From contig JAUUZB010000227.1 of assembly GCA_030590185.1 (NCBI GenBank), positions 1 through 6,690 of the forward strand: 6,690 nucleotides of DNA. The letters are read 5' to 3'. Of this stretch, positions 1 through 5,845 are shown in pieces. Numbering within the stretch: position 1 is the first letter of the stretch; every line of letters begins with the position of its first letter. Below the pieces are notes generated by a model, which was not told where the DNA came from, made no database searches, and saw nothing but the letters and a program-made list of their open reading frames with translations. The position numbers were made by a program, and so were the translations under genes. Source of the DNA: Deltaproteobacteria bacterium. GTDB lineage: Bacteria > Myxococcota > XYA12-FULL-58-9 > JAUUZB01.

Positions 1-417
1 AAGGCGGTCTTCGCCTTCCAGGGTGATGGGGCGTGGGGGATCTCCGGTCTGTCGGAGGTGATGACCGCGGTGCGCGAGGAGATCCCGATCATCGCCGTGG
101 TCGCCAACAACGGCGAGTGGGGCGCGGAGAAGAAGAATCAGATCGACTACTACGCCAACCGTTTTGTCGGCAGCAACCTCGACACCAACCCGGACTTCGC
201 CAAGCTCGCCGAAGAGATGGGCGCCAAGGGCCTGCGGGTCGAGCGCGCCGAGGATGTGGCCCCGGCGGTGAAGGAGGCGGTGGCATCGGGTAAGCCTTGT
301 GTCATCGACGCGGTGATTCAGGGGGGCGAGGAGGTTCTGGCGGAGCCGTTCCGGCGGGATGCTCTCAAGAAGGCGTACCGGCTGTTGCCGAAGTATCAGC
401 ATTTGAACGTGGAGTAG
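1..417 (+). CDS. xsc: Sulfoacetaldehyde acetyltransferase, C-terminal part (5' end outside window)
   Basis: Thiamine-diphosphate enzyme of sulfonate catabolism. It converts sulfoacetaldehyde plus phosphate to acetyl phosphate and sulfite in the cytoplasm, a step shared by taurine, isethionate and related C2-sulfonate routes. The reading frame is open from base 1 and gives 138 residues before TAG at 415-417. The TPP/Mg motif is complete: GDG at residues 8-10 and NN at 36-37, 25 residues apart, as expected for GDG-X24-27-NN. The following WGAEKKNQIDYY and NRFVG segments and the PFRRD...KYQHLNVE tail are what I recognise as Xsc-specific rather than general acetolactate-synthase-like sequence. 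Xsc is usually a little under 600 residues, so about a quarter is present. In many genomes pta follows xsc to recover acetyl-CoA; here the next gene is an unrelated nucleotidyltransferase, so any pta lies elsewhere. No terminator-like hairpin follows the stop. Confidence 0.9.
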   Translation, partial: KAVFAFQGDGAWGISGLSEVMTAVREEIPIIAVVANNGEWGAEKKNQIDYYANRFVGSNLDTNPDFAKLAEEMGAKGLRVERAEDVAPAVKEAVASGKPCVIDAVIQGGEEVLAEPFRRDALKKAYRLLPKYQHLNVE

Positions 418-467
418 GGGGCGATCTGCGTGCGCTCGTGATTCATAGTATCCACTAATTTTCAACG

Positions 468-496
468 TTGACGGATACCCTTGTATCCACTAAAAG
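468..496 (+). promoter_or_regulatory. Candidate sigma70-type promoter for the nucleotidyltransferase gene
   Basis: TTGACG at 468-473 matches the -35 consensus at five of six bases. TAAAAG at 491-496, after a 17-bp spacer, matches the -10 consensus at four of six. Both boxes are embedded in the tandem GTATCC/GGATAC repeats. If this promoter is real, transcription would start near 502-505, just downstream of the ATG at 497, and translation would need a later start such as TTG at 521. A TATAGT at 502-507 is a better -10 box but has no -35 at suitable spacing. Matches of this strength can arise by chance. Confidence 0.35.
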
Positions 497-516
497 ATGA
501 TTATAGTGGATACGAG
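480..516 (+). promoter_or_regulatory. Hairpin with the ATG in its loop
   Basis: Bases 480-492 can pair with 504-516 in RNA. Ten perfect pairs (GUAUCCACUA with UAGUGGAUAC) are extended by a U-G, a U-A and a C-G pair. The 11-nt loop (493-503) contains the annotated AUG at 497-499. An alternative, mutually exclusive stem pairs 473-478 with 483-488 across a CCUU loop. If the transcript begins upstream, the stem could affect ribosome access. The pairing is seen in the sequence; any regulatory function is inference, and the structure could simply be a by-product of a DNA operator palindrome. Confidence 0.4.
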
Positions 517-1549
517 ACCCTTGTACCGGCCTCACGAGCGCCCGCTCTCGGCCCTTCACGCAGATCTCGAGAGCTACGCGTCGTCTCAGCGCGAGGTGTT
601 CGTGGGCACCGCTGGCTCGGTCGTCGTGCGCTCGAACGCCTCCGGCTTTCGGTTCTACTCCCATCAACACTACGATGGATCCGGCAAGCGGCGAGAGCGC
701 TATGTCGCGGGCCCCGTCGGGTCGGACGCCGCGGAAGCTGTGGCGGCGCGTTTGAAAGAGCGTATCCGTGAAATCAAGGAGTTGGTGCCATCGCTGCGCT
801 TGTTGGGTCGCGAGGGTTTCTACCTGGTCGACGCGAAGACGTACGCCACCATCGCGAGCCTCCACAATCACGGTGTGTTTGCGGCCGGCGCGATGCTGAT
901 CGGCTCTCACGCCTACGGCGTGATCTCGAACCACGTTGGCATCAGGGCTGCGCCCTACACAACCGAGGACATCGACGTCGCGCGCCCGGCCGAGCTCGCC
1001 TTGGAGGAGTCACCCGCAGGCGGGATCTTGGAAATGCTCAGAGACTCCGGCATCGAGTTCGTCGAGGTTCCGGAACTAGACCGCAAGAGGCCGTCCACGT
1101 CATTCAAGCAGCCCGGCCGTTCCCGCTTCCACGTCGATCTTCTCGCGCCGTGCCGCGGTGAGAGCCCTCGAATCGTGCCCATACCGGAGCTGTCCGCCCA
1201 CGCGACCGGCCTGCCCTACCTCGCCTATCTGCTGGCCGAGTCCCAGACTGCGATGCTCGCGGCGAGAGAGGGGTGCTGTGCCGTTCGGGTCCCGTTGCCG
1301 GAGCGTTTCGCGGTTCACAAGCTCATCGCATCGCGACTTCGGCCGGGACGGGGGGCAAAATCGGACAAGGACGTGCACCAGGCCGCTGTCTTGTGCGCTG
1401 CGTTGGCAGAGCTCCATCCGGGCGCCCTCGGGGCTGCTCGAGCCAACGTCCCATCGCGGGCAAAAAAACACCTCAGGAAGGCTCTCGAGGTTGCCGCTCC
1501 TCTTCTCCACCGCCACCCGCGCGCCTTGGAGGAACTGACCGACGCGTGA
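497..1549 (+). CDS. GSU2403-type nucleotidyltransferase-fold protein (NTP_transf_8-like)
   Basis: A 350-residue protein with a DNA polymerase beta-type nucleotidyltransferase core. GSHAY at residues 136-140 is the GS motif, TEDID at 156-160 supplies the DxD metal ligands (D158, D160), and FHVDLL at 210-215 supplies the likely third carboxylate (D214). The region before the core (about 35-125) and the later FAVHKL (271-276) and KSDKDVHQA (288-296) segments match my recollection of the GSU2403 family (Pfam NTP_transf_8), whose members are of similar length. Substrate and biological role are unknown to me; general knowledge of the fold suggests transfer of an NMP to a nucleic acid, protein or small molecule. 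ATG 497 is the first start after an in-frame TAA at 491-493 but has only a weak AAAAG in place of a ribosome binding site. GTG 506 or TTG 521 are possible alternatives that would leave the conserved core untouched. No HEPN or antitoxin partner lies beside it. Confidence 0.8.
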   Translation: MIIVDTRPLYRPHERPLSALHADLESYASSQREVFVGTAGSVVVRSNASGFRFYSHQHYDGSGKRRERYVAGPVGSDAAEAVAARLKERIREIKELVPSLRLLGREGFYLVDAKTYATIASLHNHGVFAAGAMLIGSHAYGVISNHVGIRAAPYTTEDIDVARPAELALEESPAGGILEMLRDSGIEFVEVPELDRKRPSTSFKQPGRSRFHVDLLAPCRGESPRIVPIPELSAHATGLPYLAYLLAESQTAMLAAREGCCAVRVPLPERFAVHKLIASRLRPGRGAKSDKDVHQAAVLCAALAELHPGALGAARANVPSRAKKHLRKALEVAAPLLHRHPRALEELTDA

Positions 1550-1757
1550 GAGTCACCCTGGACGTGACCGTGCCGAGCGAGAGGCGGACTGCTCAATGCG
1601 GTGCGCCAACGCTACCCGAGTGATGATTCGCGACGTGCCGTCAGCTGAGATTCGAACCACAGAGGATCCGGTTCGCGTAACACCTTCGAGTGACGGCGAC
1701 GCCAACCCGCCGCCCCCCCATCCCCCTGCCGCCATAACGTGCTACGCTCACCGGCTC

Positions 1758-1763
1758 GGAGGT
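1758..1763 (+). promoter_or_regulatory. Ribosome binding site deciding the SDR start
   Basis: GGAGGT at 1758-1763 is a strong Shine-Dalgarno match. It sits 5 nt before ATG 1769 but only 2 nt before the adjacent in-frame GTG at 1766, so ATG 1769 is the better start. Confidence 0.8.
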
Positions 1764-1768
1764 AGGTG

Positions 1769-2623
1769 ATGAAGGTCAAAGGATCGGTAATCGTGCTCAC
1801 CGGAGCATCCGGTGGGCTGGGGGAATTCATGGCGAGGCGTTTGGCCTCCGCCGGCGCCAAGCTGGTGCTCGCCGCCCGCTCGGTCGCGAAGCTCGACGCC
1901 CTGGGCGAGGAGTTGCGCGCCGCGGGCGGCGACGTCCTGACCGTGCCGACCGACGTCACCCGGGAGGAAGACCTCGTTAGGCTAGTGCAGCGCACCGAGA
2001 CCGAAATGGGCCCCGTCGATGTTCTAATCAACAACGCCGGCGTCCACATCTTTGATTACATCGAAGATATTCCACGCGAGGCCGTGCAGGGGATGATGGA
2101 CCTAAACGTCGTCGCGTTGATCCGCTTGACGCAATTGGTGTTGCCCGGAATGAAGGAGCGGCTGCGCGGTCAGATCGTCAACATCGGCAGCATGTCGGGG
2201 GTCAACCCGGCACCATTCGGAGAGGTCTACAGCGCCAGCAAGCACGCCGTCTTCGGTTTCTCCCGCTCCCTGCGCGTCGCCCTCGAGCTCGACAACCTAC
2301 CGATCGGCGTCACCTGCATCTGTCCGGGGTACATCAGCGAGGTCGGCATGTACGCCCAATCTGCTGCGGAGAGCGGAGGATCCGCGGGCGCATTTCTCGG
2401 CACCTCCACCCCCGACGCGGTCGTCCGCGCGGTGATCAGGAGCATCCGGCGCAATCCTGGCGATATTCACGTCAACCCGGGGACGCCGCGGCTCAACGCC
2501 ACCCTGGGCATGCTGTTTCCTAGGTTCCTCGTCGGGGTGGCTCGCAGGCTCGGAGCGTTTGCGTTCATTCACAACGCCGCCCGCAAGCAGCGATCCGCGC
2601 GCGCCTCCCTCACCGAGGGATGA
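1769..2623 (+). CDS. Short-chain dehydrogenase/reductase (classical SDR)
   Basis: A cytoplasmic NAD(P)-dependent oxidoreductase of 284 residues with a Rossmann fold. The dinucleotide-binding motif TGASGGLG is at 11-18 and NNAG at 88-91. The catalytic tetrad is intact: N113, S141 (in NIGSMSG), Y154 and K158 (YSASK). A CPG motif follows near residue 187. An Arg (R37, in AARS) right after the second beta strand favours NADP(H) over NAD(H), from general SDR knowledge. The protein exceeds the roughly 250-residue classical core by a C-terminal extension (about 245-284) that has a hydrophobic stretch, FLVGVARRLGAFAFI, and then a basic tail; this could contact a membrane or a hydrophobic substrate. 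The substrate cannot be read from sequence. The 219-bp upstream gap holds no convincing promoter boxes, and a convergent gene follows 63 bp downstream. Confidence 0.9.
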   Translation: MKVKGSVIVLTGASGGLGEFMARRLASAGAKLVLAARSVAKLDALGEELRAAGGDVLTVPTDVTREEDLVRLVQRTETEMGPVDVLINNAGVHIFDYIEDIPREAVQGMMDLNVVALIRLTQLVLPGMKERLRGQIVNIGSMSGVNPAPFGEVYSASKHAVFGFSRSLRVALELDNLPIGVTCICPGYISEVGMYAQSAAESGGSAGAFLGTSTPDAVVRAVIRSIRRNPGDIHVNPGTPRLNATLGMLFPRFLVGVARRLGAFAFIHNAARKQRSARASLTEG

Positions 2624-2635
2624 GCTGAGCTCATC
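2619..2635 (+). terminator. Small hairpin overlapping the SDR stop codon
   Basis: GATGAGC (2619-2625), a TGA loop and GCTCATC (2629-2635) form a perfect 7-bp stem that includes the TGA stop at 2621-2623. It lies in the convergent gap between the SDR gene and the minus-strand lipoprotein gene, where a terminator would be expected. There is no T-tract on either side, so it is not a textbook intrinsic terminator. Confidence 0.3.
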
Positions 2636-2686
2636 GCCTGCCTAGACTCGCCGGCACCGATGCCATCACCGTGGTCGCCACCAGGG

Positions 2687-4225
2687 CTACCTCCAATCGG
2701 TGGGGTGTACGATCAACCGGGTCTCCCGGTGGTCCTCGAGTTGTAGCTGCGTCTCAAAGGCCCGGCCGTCTGCGCAGCTGATCGCGACCGGGCAGCCGCC
2801 GGCCGGTGCCGGACGTCTGAAAAAGGGCGCCTGACCGATTTCTTCGCCATTGACCGTTACCCGGCAGCCGGTGCTCCCGAGGGTCATGACGCTGAGCTCG
2901 CCCTCGCCTTCGCCCTCGCCACAGGCCGGGCCCCCGATGGCAACCGCGGAGTCGTTGGGGTCCGTGAGTGGGGCGGCGGCTCGCTTCTCAACGCTCAACA
3001 GCGACGAGAGGTTGTCGCTGACCTCGGCGGGTAGGCCGGAGACGATCAACACATCCTGGCCCTGGCGTTTGACGCGACCAAATCCGGCCTCGGGGCGGTC
3101 GGCGGTCAGGCGCCGGTAGGCAGCGGTAAACTGCTCGGCGTCCTCTTGGGTGTCCCAGGTCGAGTACCAAATGATGGCGGCGGGGCGGCCCGGCTTGCGG
3201 AAGAGCAGATAGGTGTCGCCGCCCCAACCGGCGGCGGCCTCGGCGTCGTTGCGCAATAGCGCCCGGATGCGCAGCTCCCCCACCACGTCCATCTCCGCCA
3301 GCTGATAACCGTCACCGGGGATCGACGCCGGCATACTCACGCTGATCTCGATGGGGGGATCCCTTCCTTGCAGGTACTTGTCGGGGTGGAGGATCTGCTC
3401 GGTGGAGGCGGGCATCCGGCGATAGGTGGAGTTGAGCTGCTCCCAACCCCCGAGCCGCGTCATGGTGCGCGCGAACTGGAGGCCGCCGAGATAGCGAAAG
3501 GCGTTCTCCTGGATGCGCATCTGTAGCCCCCAGGACTCCGGCGGAACCCATTGCAGCTCGAGCCTGTCGAGCAGCTTCATCGTGCTGTCGGCGTCCATCT
3601 CGAGAACAGCCAGCGGTTGGCAGCCGCGCTCCAGGAACGCAATGGTCACCAGCATGGCGTCCCCTTCGATCAGCGCCTGCTGCGCCAGGCGCACGTCGGT
3701 GTTGTGGCTCGCCATGGCCACCAGCCGGCGAATGTTGAAGTGCTGATCCACCAGGGCGTGGGCCATCTCGTGCACCAGGGTGATCGGGTGATACTTCCAG
3801 GTGGCCGAGAACAACCGCTCACTCTCGACGTTGTAGAGGCCGTGATGGGGCATGGCGAAGGGGGTGGTTTGTTGGCCGAGGGCCGAGGTGAGAGCTGAGG
3901 CCCCGGGCCAAACGGCGTCGTTGCGCTGTGGATCTAGGCTGACCATGACCGGACGCTTGAGCTCGAGCTCTCGCAACGCCGGCACCAGGACCATTAGCAC
4001 GTCGGCGAAGTCCTTCTCGGCCAGGTCGTTGCGCTCGATATAAGAGAGCTGATGCGCGACGCGCAAGCGGCGATCGACCTCATGGTAGGCGAGATAGCGC
4101 GCCACCTCCGATTGCGCGTCCGGGCAGACGCGGGCCTCTGGAACGCGGTGGGGATAGGTTGCGTGGCGGCAGCTCGCCGCCGAGGCGAGCGCCAGCAGCA
4201 CCAAAATGACGGCGTGATCCCTCAC
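2687..4225 (-). CDS. Putative zinc metallopeptidase lipoprotein with C-terminal PEGA-like domain
   Basis: A 512-residue predicted exported protein. Residues 1-19 form a short hydrophobic leader ending in LASAASC, a plausible but non-ideal lipobox with lipidation at C19. The core carries HEMAH (152-156), the HExxH zinc site and catalytic Glu of a zincin; EGDA at 187-190 places a likely third ligand, E187, 31 residues on, as in gluzincins. STEQILHPDKYL (274-285), a GGDTYLLF segment (335-342) and a WYSTWDTQEDAEQF segment (353-366) belong to a conserved architecture I recognise from uncharacterised myxobacterial-type proteins, without an assigned function. An acidic GEGEGEGE linker (436-443) leads to a C-terminal PEGA-like beta domain (about 446-508, with TVNGEEIGQAPFF), a class often found in surface proteins. 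The GTG start is the only candidate after an in-frame TAG; AGGGGG abuts it, which is unusually close. It lies 37 bp behind the upstream peptidase gene, so an operon is likely. The substrate is unknown, and proteolysis is inferred from motifs. Confidence 0.75.
   Translation of the reverse strand: MRDHAVILVLLALASAASCRHATYPHRVPEARVCPDAQSEVARYLAYHEVDRRLRVAHQLSYIERNDLAEKDFADVLMVLVPALRELELKRPVMVSLDPQRNDAVWPGASALTSALGQQTTPFAMPHHGLYNVESERLFSATWKYHPITLVHEMAHALVDQHFNIRRLVAMASHNTDVRLAQQALIEGDAMLVTIAFLERGCQPLAVLEMDADSTMKLLDRLELQWVPPESWGLQMRIQENAFRYLGGLQFARTMTRLGGWEQLNSTYRRMPASTEQILHPDKYLQGRDPPIEISVSMPASIPGDGYQLAEMDVVGELRIRALLRNDAEAAAGWGGDTYLLFRKPGRPAAIIWYSTWDTQEDAEQFTAAYRRLTADRPEAGFGRVKRQGQDVLIVSGLPAEVSDNLSSLLSVEKRAAAPLTDPNDSAVAIGGPACGEGEGEGELSVMTLGSTGCRVTVNGEEIGQAPFFRRPAPAGGCPVAISCADGRAFETQLQLEDHRETRLIVHPTDWR
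2897..2920. repeat. Hexanucleotide microsatellite, four CTCGCC-type units
   Basis: Four tandem hexamers (CTCGCC, CTCGCC, TTCGCC, CTCGCC) lie inside the lipoprotein gene and encode the GEGEGEGE linker at residues 436-443. Gain or loss of a unit would keep the frame and change only the linker length. Confidence 0.85.
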
Positions 4226-4262
4226 CCCCTAAGCTTAGCACGAATCGGCCCGCCCGCGGCCC

Positions 4263-5750
4263 TCAACCCGTCGCCACGCATTTCCGACGCCGAGCCAAGA
4301 ACACACCGAACAGCGAGATCAACAGACCCACCGTACCGCTCACCGGCAGAATCGCCGCGCACCCACCGGGCGGCGGGGGCAGTGGCTCACCATCCAGCGT
4401 CTCGACCTGCGTCCGATACTGATAGCCGAACACCTCCCCCGCCTGGCGATCCGAAGAGGTCACCGTGACCACCAGGTAGACGGCGAGGTCTTCTTCCGCG
4501 ACGACGGTGGTCGTCGACAGGGATTCCCCGTCATCGCTGAGCTCCACGGCTTGGCTGGCGCCACCTGCGTGATGCCGAACCAGCGCAGCCCGAATCTCAC
4601 CGGCGCCGCCGTCGGAGCCCTCCTCGTCCGGCAGGACCTCGACGGTCAACCTACCGGACGCGACCGGACGCAATAGGATGGTGTTCGCACCCCAACTCTC
4701 GGGCAGGGTAGCGTTGGGCGGGCGCAACCAGCTGCCGCTACCCCAGACCTCGGTGATCGCCACCCCGCTGAGATCCTGGGCTGGCAAAACCTCGCGCCAG
4801 TGCTCGACGTTGGCCGCGAAGAGATCGTGGTGCGCGTAGTCCCAGGTTGCGTTGTGCACGGCAAAGTCGAGAAATGACTCGGTGGCATCGACGTCACGGG
4901 CCGCGAGCTGCGCCACCAGCACCTCCAAGGGATCTGTGATCGCTGAGCGATCGAGCCAGGTGTCGCGGATCAACCGCCAGTCCGCGACCTGTTCGCTCAA
5001 GAAGCGCAGCCAGATGAACGCGCCGTAGGCGTGGTACTCTTCCAGATCACCGTTGGCCGGCGGCAGGTAGGTGTCGAGGGCGAGGTGCGGCAAAAAGGCG
5101 TAGCCAAAAAGCAGGGAGCCGAAATAGGGCGAGTCCTCGAAGACCTCACCGGTGATCCACTCCGCCGTGGCCTCCCGGTACCAGATGACGTCCGGGTCGG
5201 TGAGGGCGAAGCGCTGCGTACCGTCCTGAATGGCGTGGTAGAGCTCGTGGGCGGCCACCGTACCCGCTAGGCGCCCGGCGTCGTGGGCCAAGGACTCGGC
5301 GATGACGATCATCGGCCAGCCCTCGTCATCCAGATAGTAGTAGCCCTCGGCAGCTCCGGCGGAGGGCACCTCCGGGCCGGTATCACCTATATATAGGTTG
5401 AGCAGGTAGGCGTCGGTACCCCAGGGAGCGGGATGCTCCATGACCTCGACCTCCACCCGCCAAGCCTCTTCGAACACCTCCAGGATGGCGCCCGCCTCCT
5501 CCGGCGTGATCTCCCCTTCGCTTCCCCACTTGAGGGCGAAATTCTCAGAGGTCACGACGTTCGGGATCCCGGGGTGGGCGTCGCGGACCTCCTTGGTCCC
5601 GGCCTTGAGTCCGGGGGGCAACACCGGGCGCACGGGCAGTGGTTTGGTGGCGATCAACTGTGGCGTCAGGCATCGCCAGGGCCGCTCGGCTGCGGCATCT
5701 CCGACCGCACCGAACACCATCGCTCCGACGGCACACCCTAGCCAGCGCAT
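4263..5750 (-). CDS. Putative secreted zinc metallopeptidase with C-terminal Cys/TM/Arg surface-sorting tail
   Basis: A 495-residue protein. Residues 1-22 form a signal peptide (hydrophobic stretch ending GDAAAERP). The zinc site HELYH is at 168-172 (H168, E169, H172), and WYREATAEW at 190-198 offers E193 or E197 as third ligand, the gluzincin pattern I know from M6-like or MXAN_6640-type putative proteases. The tail reads PPPPGGC (458-464), a membrane helix (about 465-486), then RRRK (487-490). This tripartite Cys/TM/basic form resembles MYXO-CTERM signals, which are processed by myxosortase-type membrane proteases for surface anchoring. The start is set by GGAGG 4 nt before ATG 5750 and by the signal peptide. 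Two upstream in-frame ATGs (5828, 5786) arise from a 42-bp repeat and would bury the signal peptide, so they were not used. It is probably co-transcribed with the lipoprotein metallopeptidase 37 bp downstream. Substrate unknown. Confidence 0.75.
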   Translation of the reverse strand: MRWLGCAVGAMVFGAVGDAAAERPWRCLTPQLIATKPLPVRPVLPPGLKAGTKEVRDAHPGIPNVVTSENFALKWGSEGEITPEEAGAILEVFEEAWRVEVEVMEHPAPWGTDAYLLNLYIGDTGPEVPSAGAAEGYYYLDDEGWPMIVIAESLAHDAGRLAGTVAAHELYHAIQDGTQRFALTDPDVIWYREATAEWITGEVFEDSPYFGSLLFGYAFLPHLALDTYLPPANGDLEEYHAYGAFIWLRFLSEQVADWRLIRDTWLDRSAITDPLEVLVAQLAARDVDATESFLDFAVHNATWDYAHHDLFAANVEHWREVLPAQDLSGVAITEVWGSGSWLRPPNATLPESWGANTILLRPVASGRLTVEVLPDEEGSDGGAGEIRAALVRHHAGGASQAVELSDDGESLSTTTVVAEEDLAVYLVVTVTSSDRQAGEVFGYQYRTQVETLDGEPLPPPPGGCAAILPVSGTVGLLISLFGVFLARRRKCVATG

Positions 5751-5754
5751 CTCG

Positions 5755-5759
5755 CCTCC
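5755..5759 (-). promoter_or_regulatory. Ribosome binding site deciding the CTERM-peptidase start
   Basis: On the minus strand GGAGG lies 4 nt before ATG 5750-5748. The two upstream in-frame ATGs inside the 42-bp repeats have no comparable site at proper spacing. Confidence 0.7.
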
Positions 5760-5761
5760 AC

Positions 5762-5845
5762 GCCGTGTGCTGCGAGCTAGGCGCATGGACCAATTCCATC
5801 CGTGCCGTGTGCTGCGAGCTAGGCGCATGGACCAACTCCATCCGT
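5762..5845. repeat. Two 42-bp tandem repeats upstream of the metallopeptidase gene
   Basis: Copies at 5762-5803 and 5804-5845 are identical at 41 of 42 bases; the one difference is T versus C at 5795/5837. Each begins GCCGTGTGCTGCGAGCTAGG and contains a short inverted repeat, ATGGA...TCCAT. Read on the minus strand, each copy carries an ATG in frame with the metallopeptidase gene, and the 42-bp period preserves that frame. The array ends 3 bp before its ribosome binding site and abuts a REP-like element, so the 5' leader length of the gene could vary between strains. Confidence 0.95.

Larger units (their letters stand above)
448..517. promoter_or_regulatory. Two-copy 35-bp tandem operator-like repeat (GTATCC-N19-GGATAC)
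   Basis: GTATCCACTAA occurs at 448-458 and again at 483-493, exactly 35 bp apart. Each copy is followed at the same distance by GGATAC, at 473-478 and 508-513. The control region is therefore two tandem copies of an inverted repeat with 6-bp arms (GTATCC/GGATAC), each spanning 31 bp. In the second copy the arms extend to 10 bp, with GTATCCACTA at 483-492 and TAGTGGATAC at 504-513. The arrangement overlaps a candidate promoter and the annotated start codon of the nucleotidyltransferase gene, so binding by a dimeric repressor there would be expected to block transcription. The repeat geometry is seen directly. The operator role is inferred, and no regulator gene lies in the window. Confidence 0.6.

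Noticed and set aside
455..934. 159-residue minus-strand open frame opposite the nucleotidyltransferase gene.
   Set aside because: It is antisense to a gene with clear catalytic motifs, has no recognisable motif and lacks its own upstream signals. It is a shadow of high-GC codon use.
1637..1697. tRNA-like remnant on the minus strand: a GGTTCGAATC T-loop consensus with a 7-bp GCCGTCA/TGACGGC pair that could be an acceptor stem.
   Set aside because: The T-stem does not pair, the span is only 61 nt, there is no anticodon arm and no CCA, and the T-loop is misplaced relative to the acceptor pair. Chance similarity, or at best a decayed fragment.
1713..1727. C-rich tract in the gap before the SDR gene.
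   Set aside because: Runs of this length are common in high-GC spacers, and no promoter spacing or hairpin makes use of it.
4229..4238. CTAAGCTTAG perfect 10-bp palindrome in the gap between the two metallopeptidase genes.
   Set aside because: It overlaps in-frame stop codons and the region before the GTG start, but a single 10-bp palindrome is weak evidence for an operator and no second copy is present.
5751..5828. N-terminal extension of the HELYH peptidase starting at ATG 5828 or 5786 (RLARSTR repeats).
   Set aside because: It would place 12-26 residues before the signal peptide, arises from the 42-bp repeat, and lacks a Shine-Dalgarno site; ATG 5750 has a strong one.
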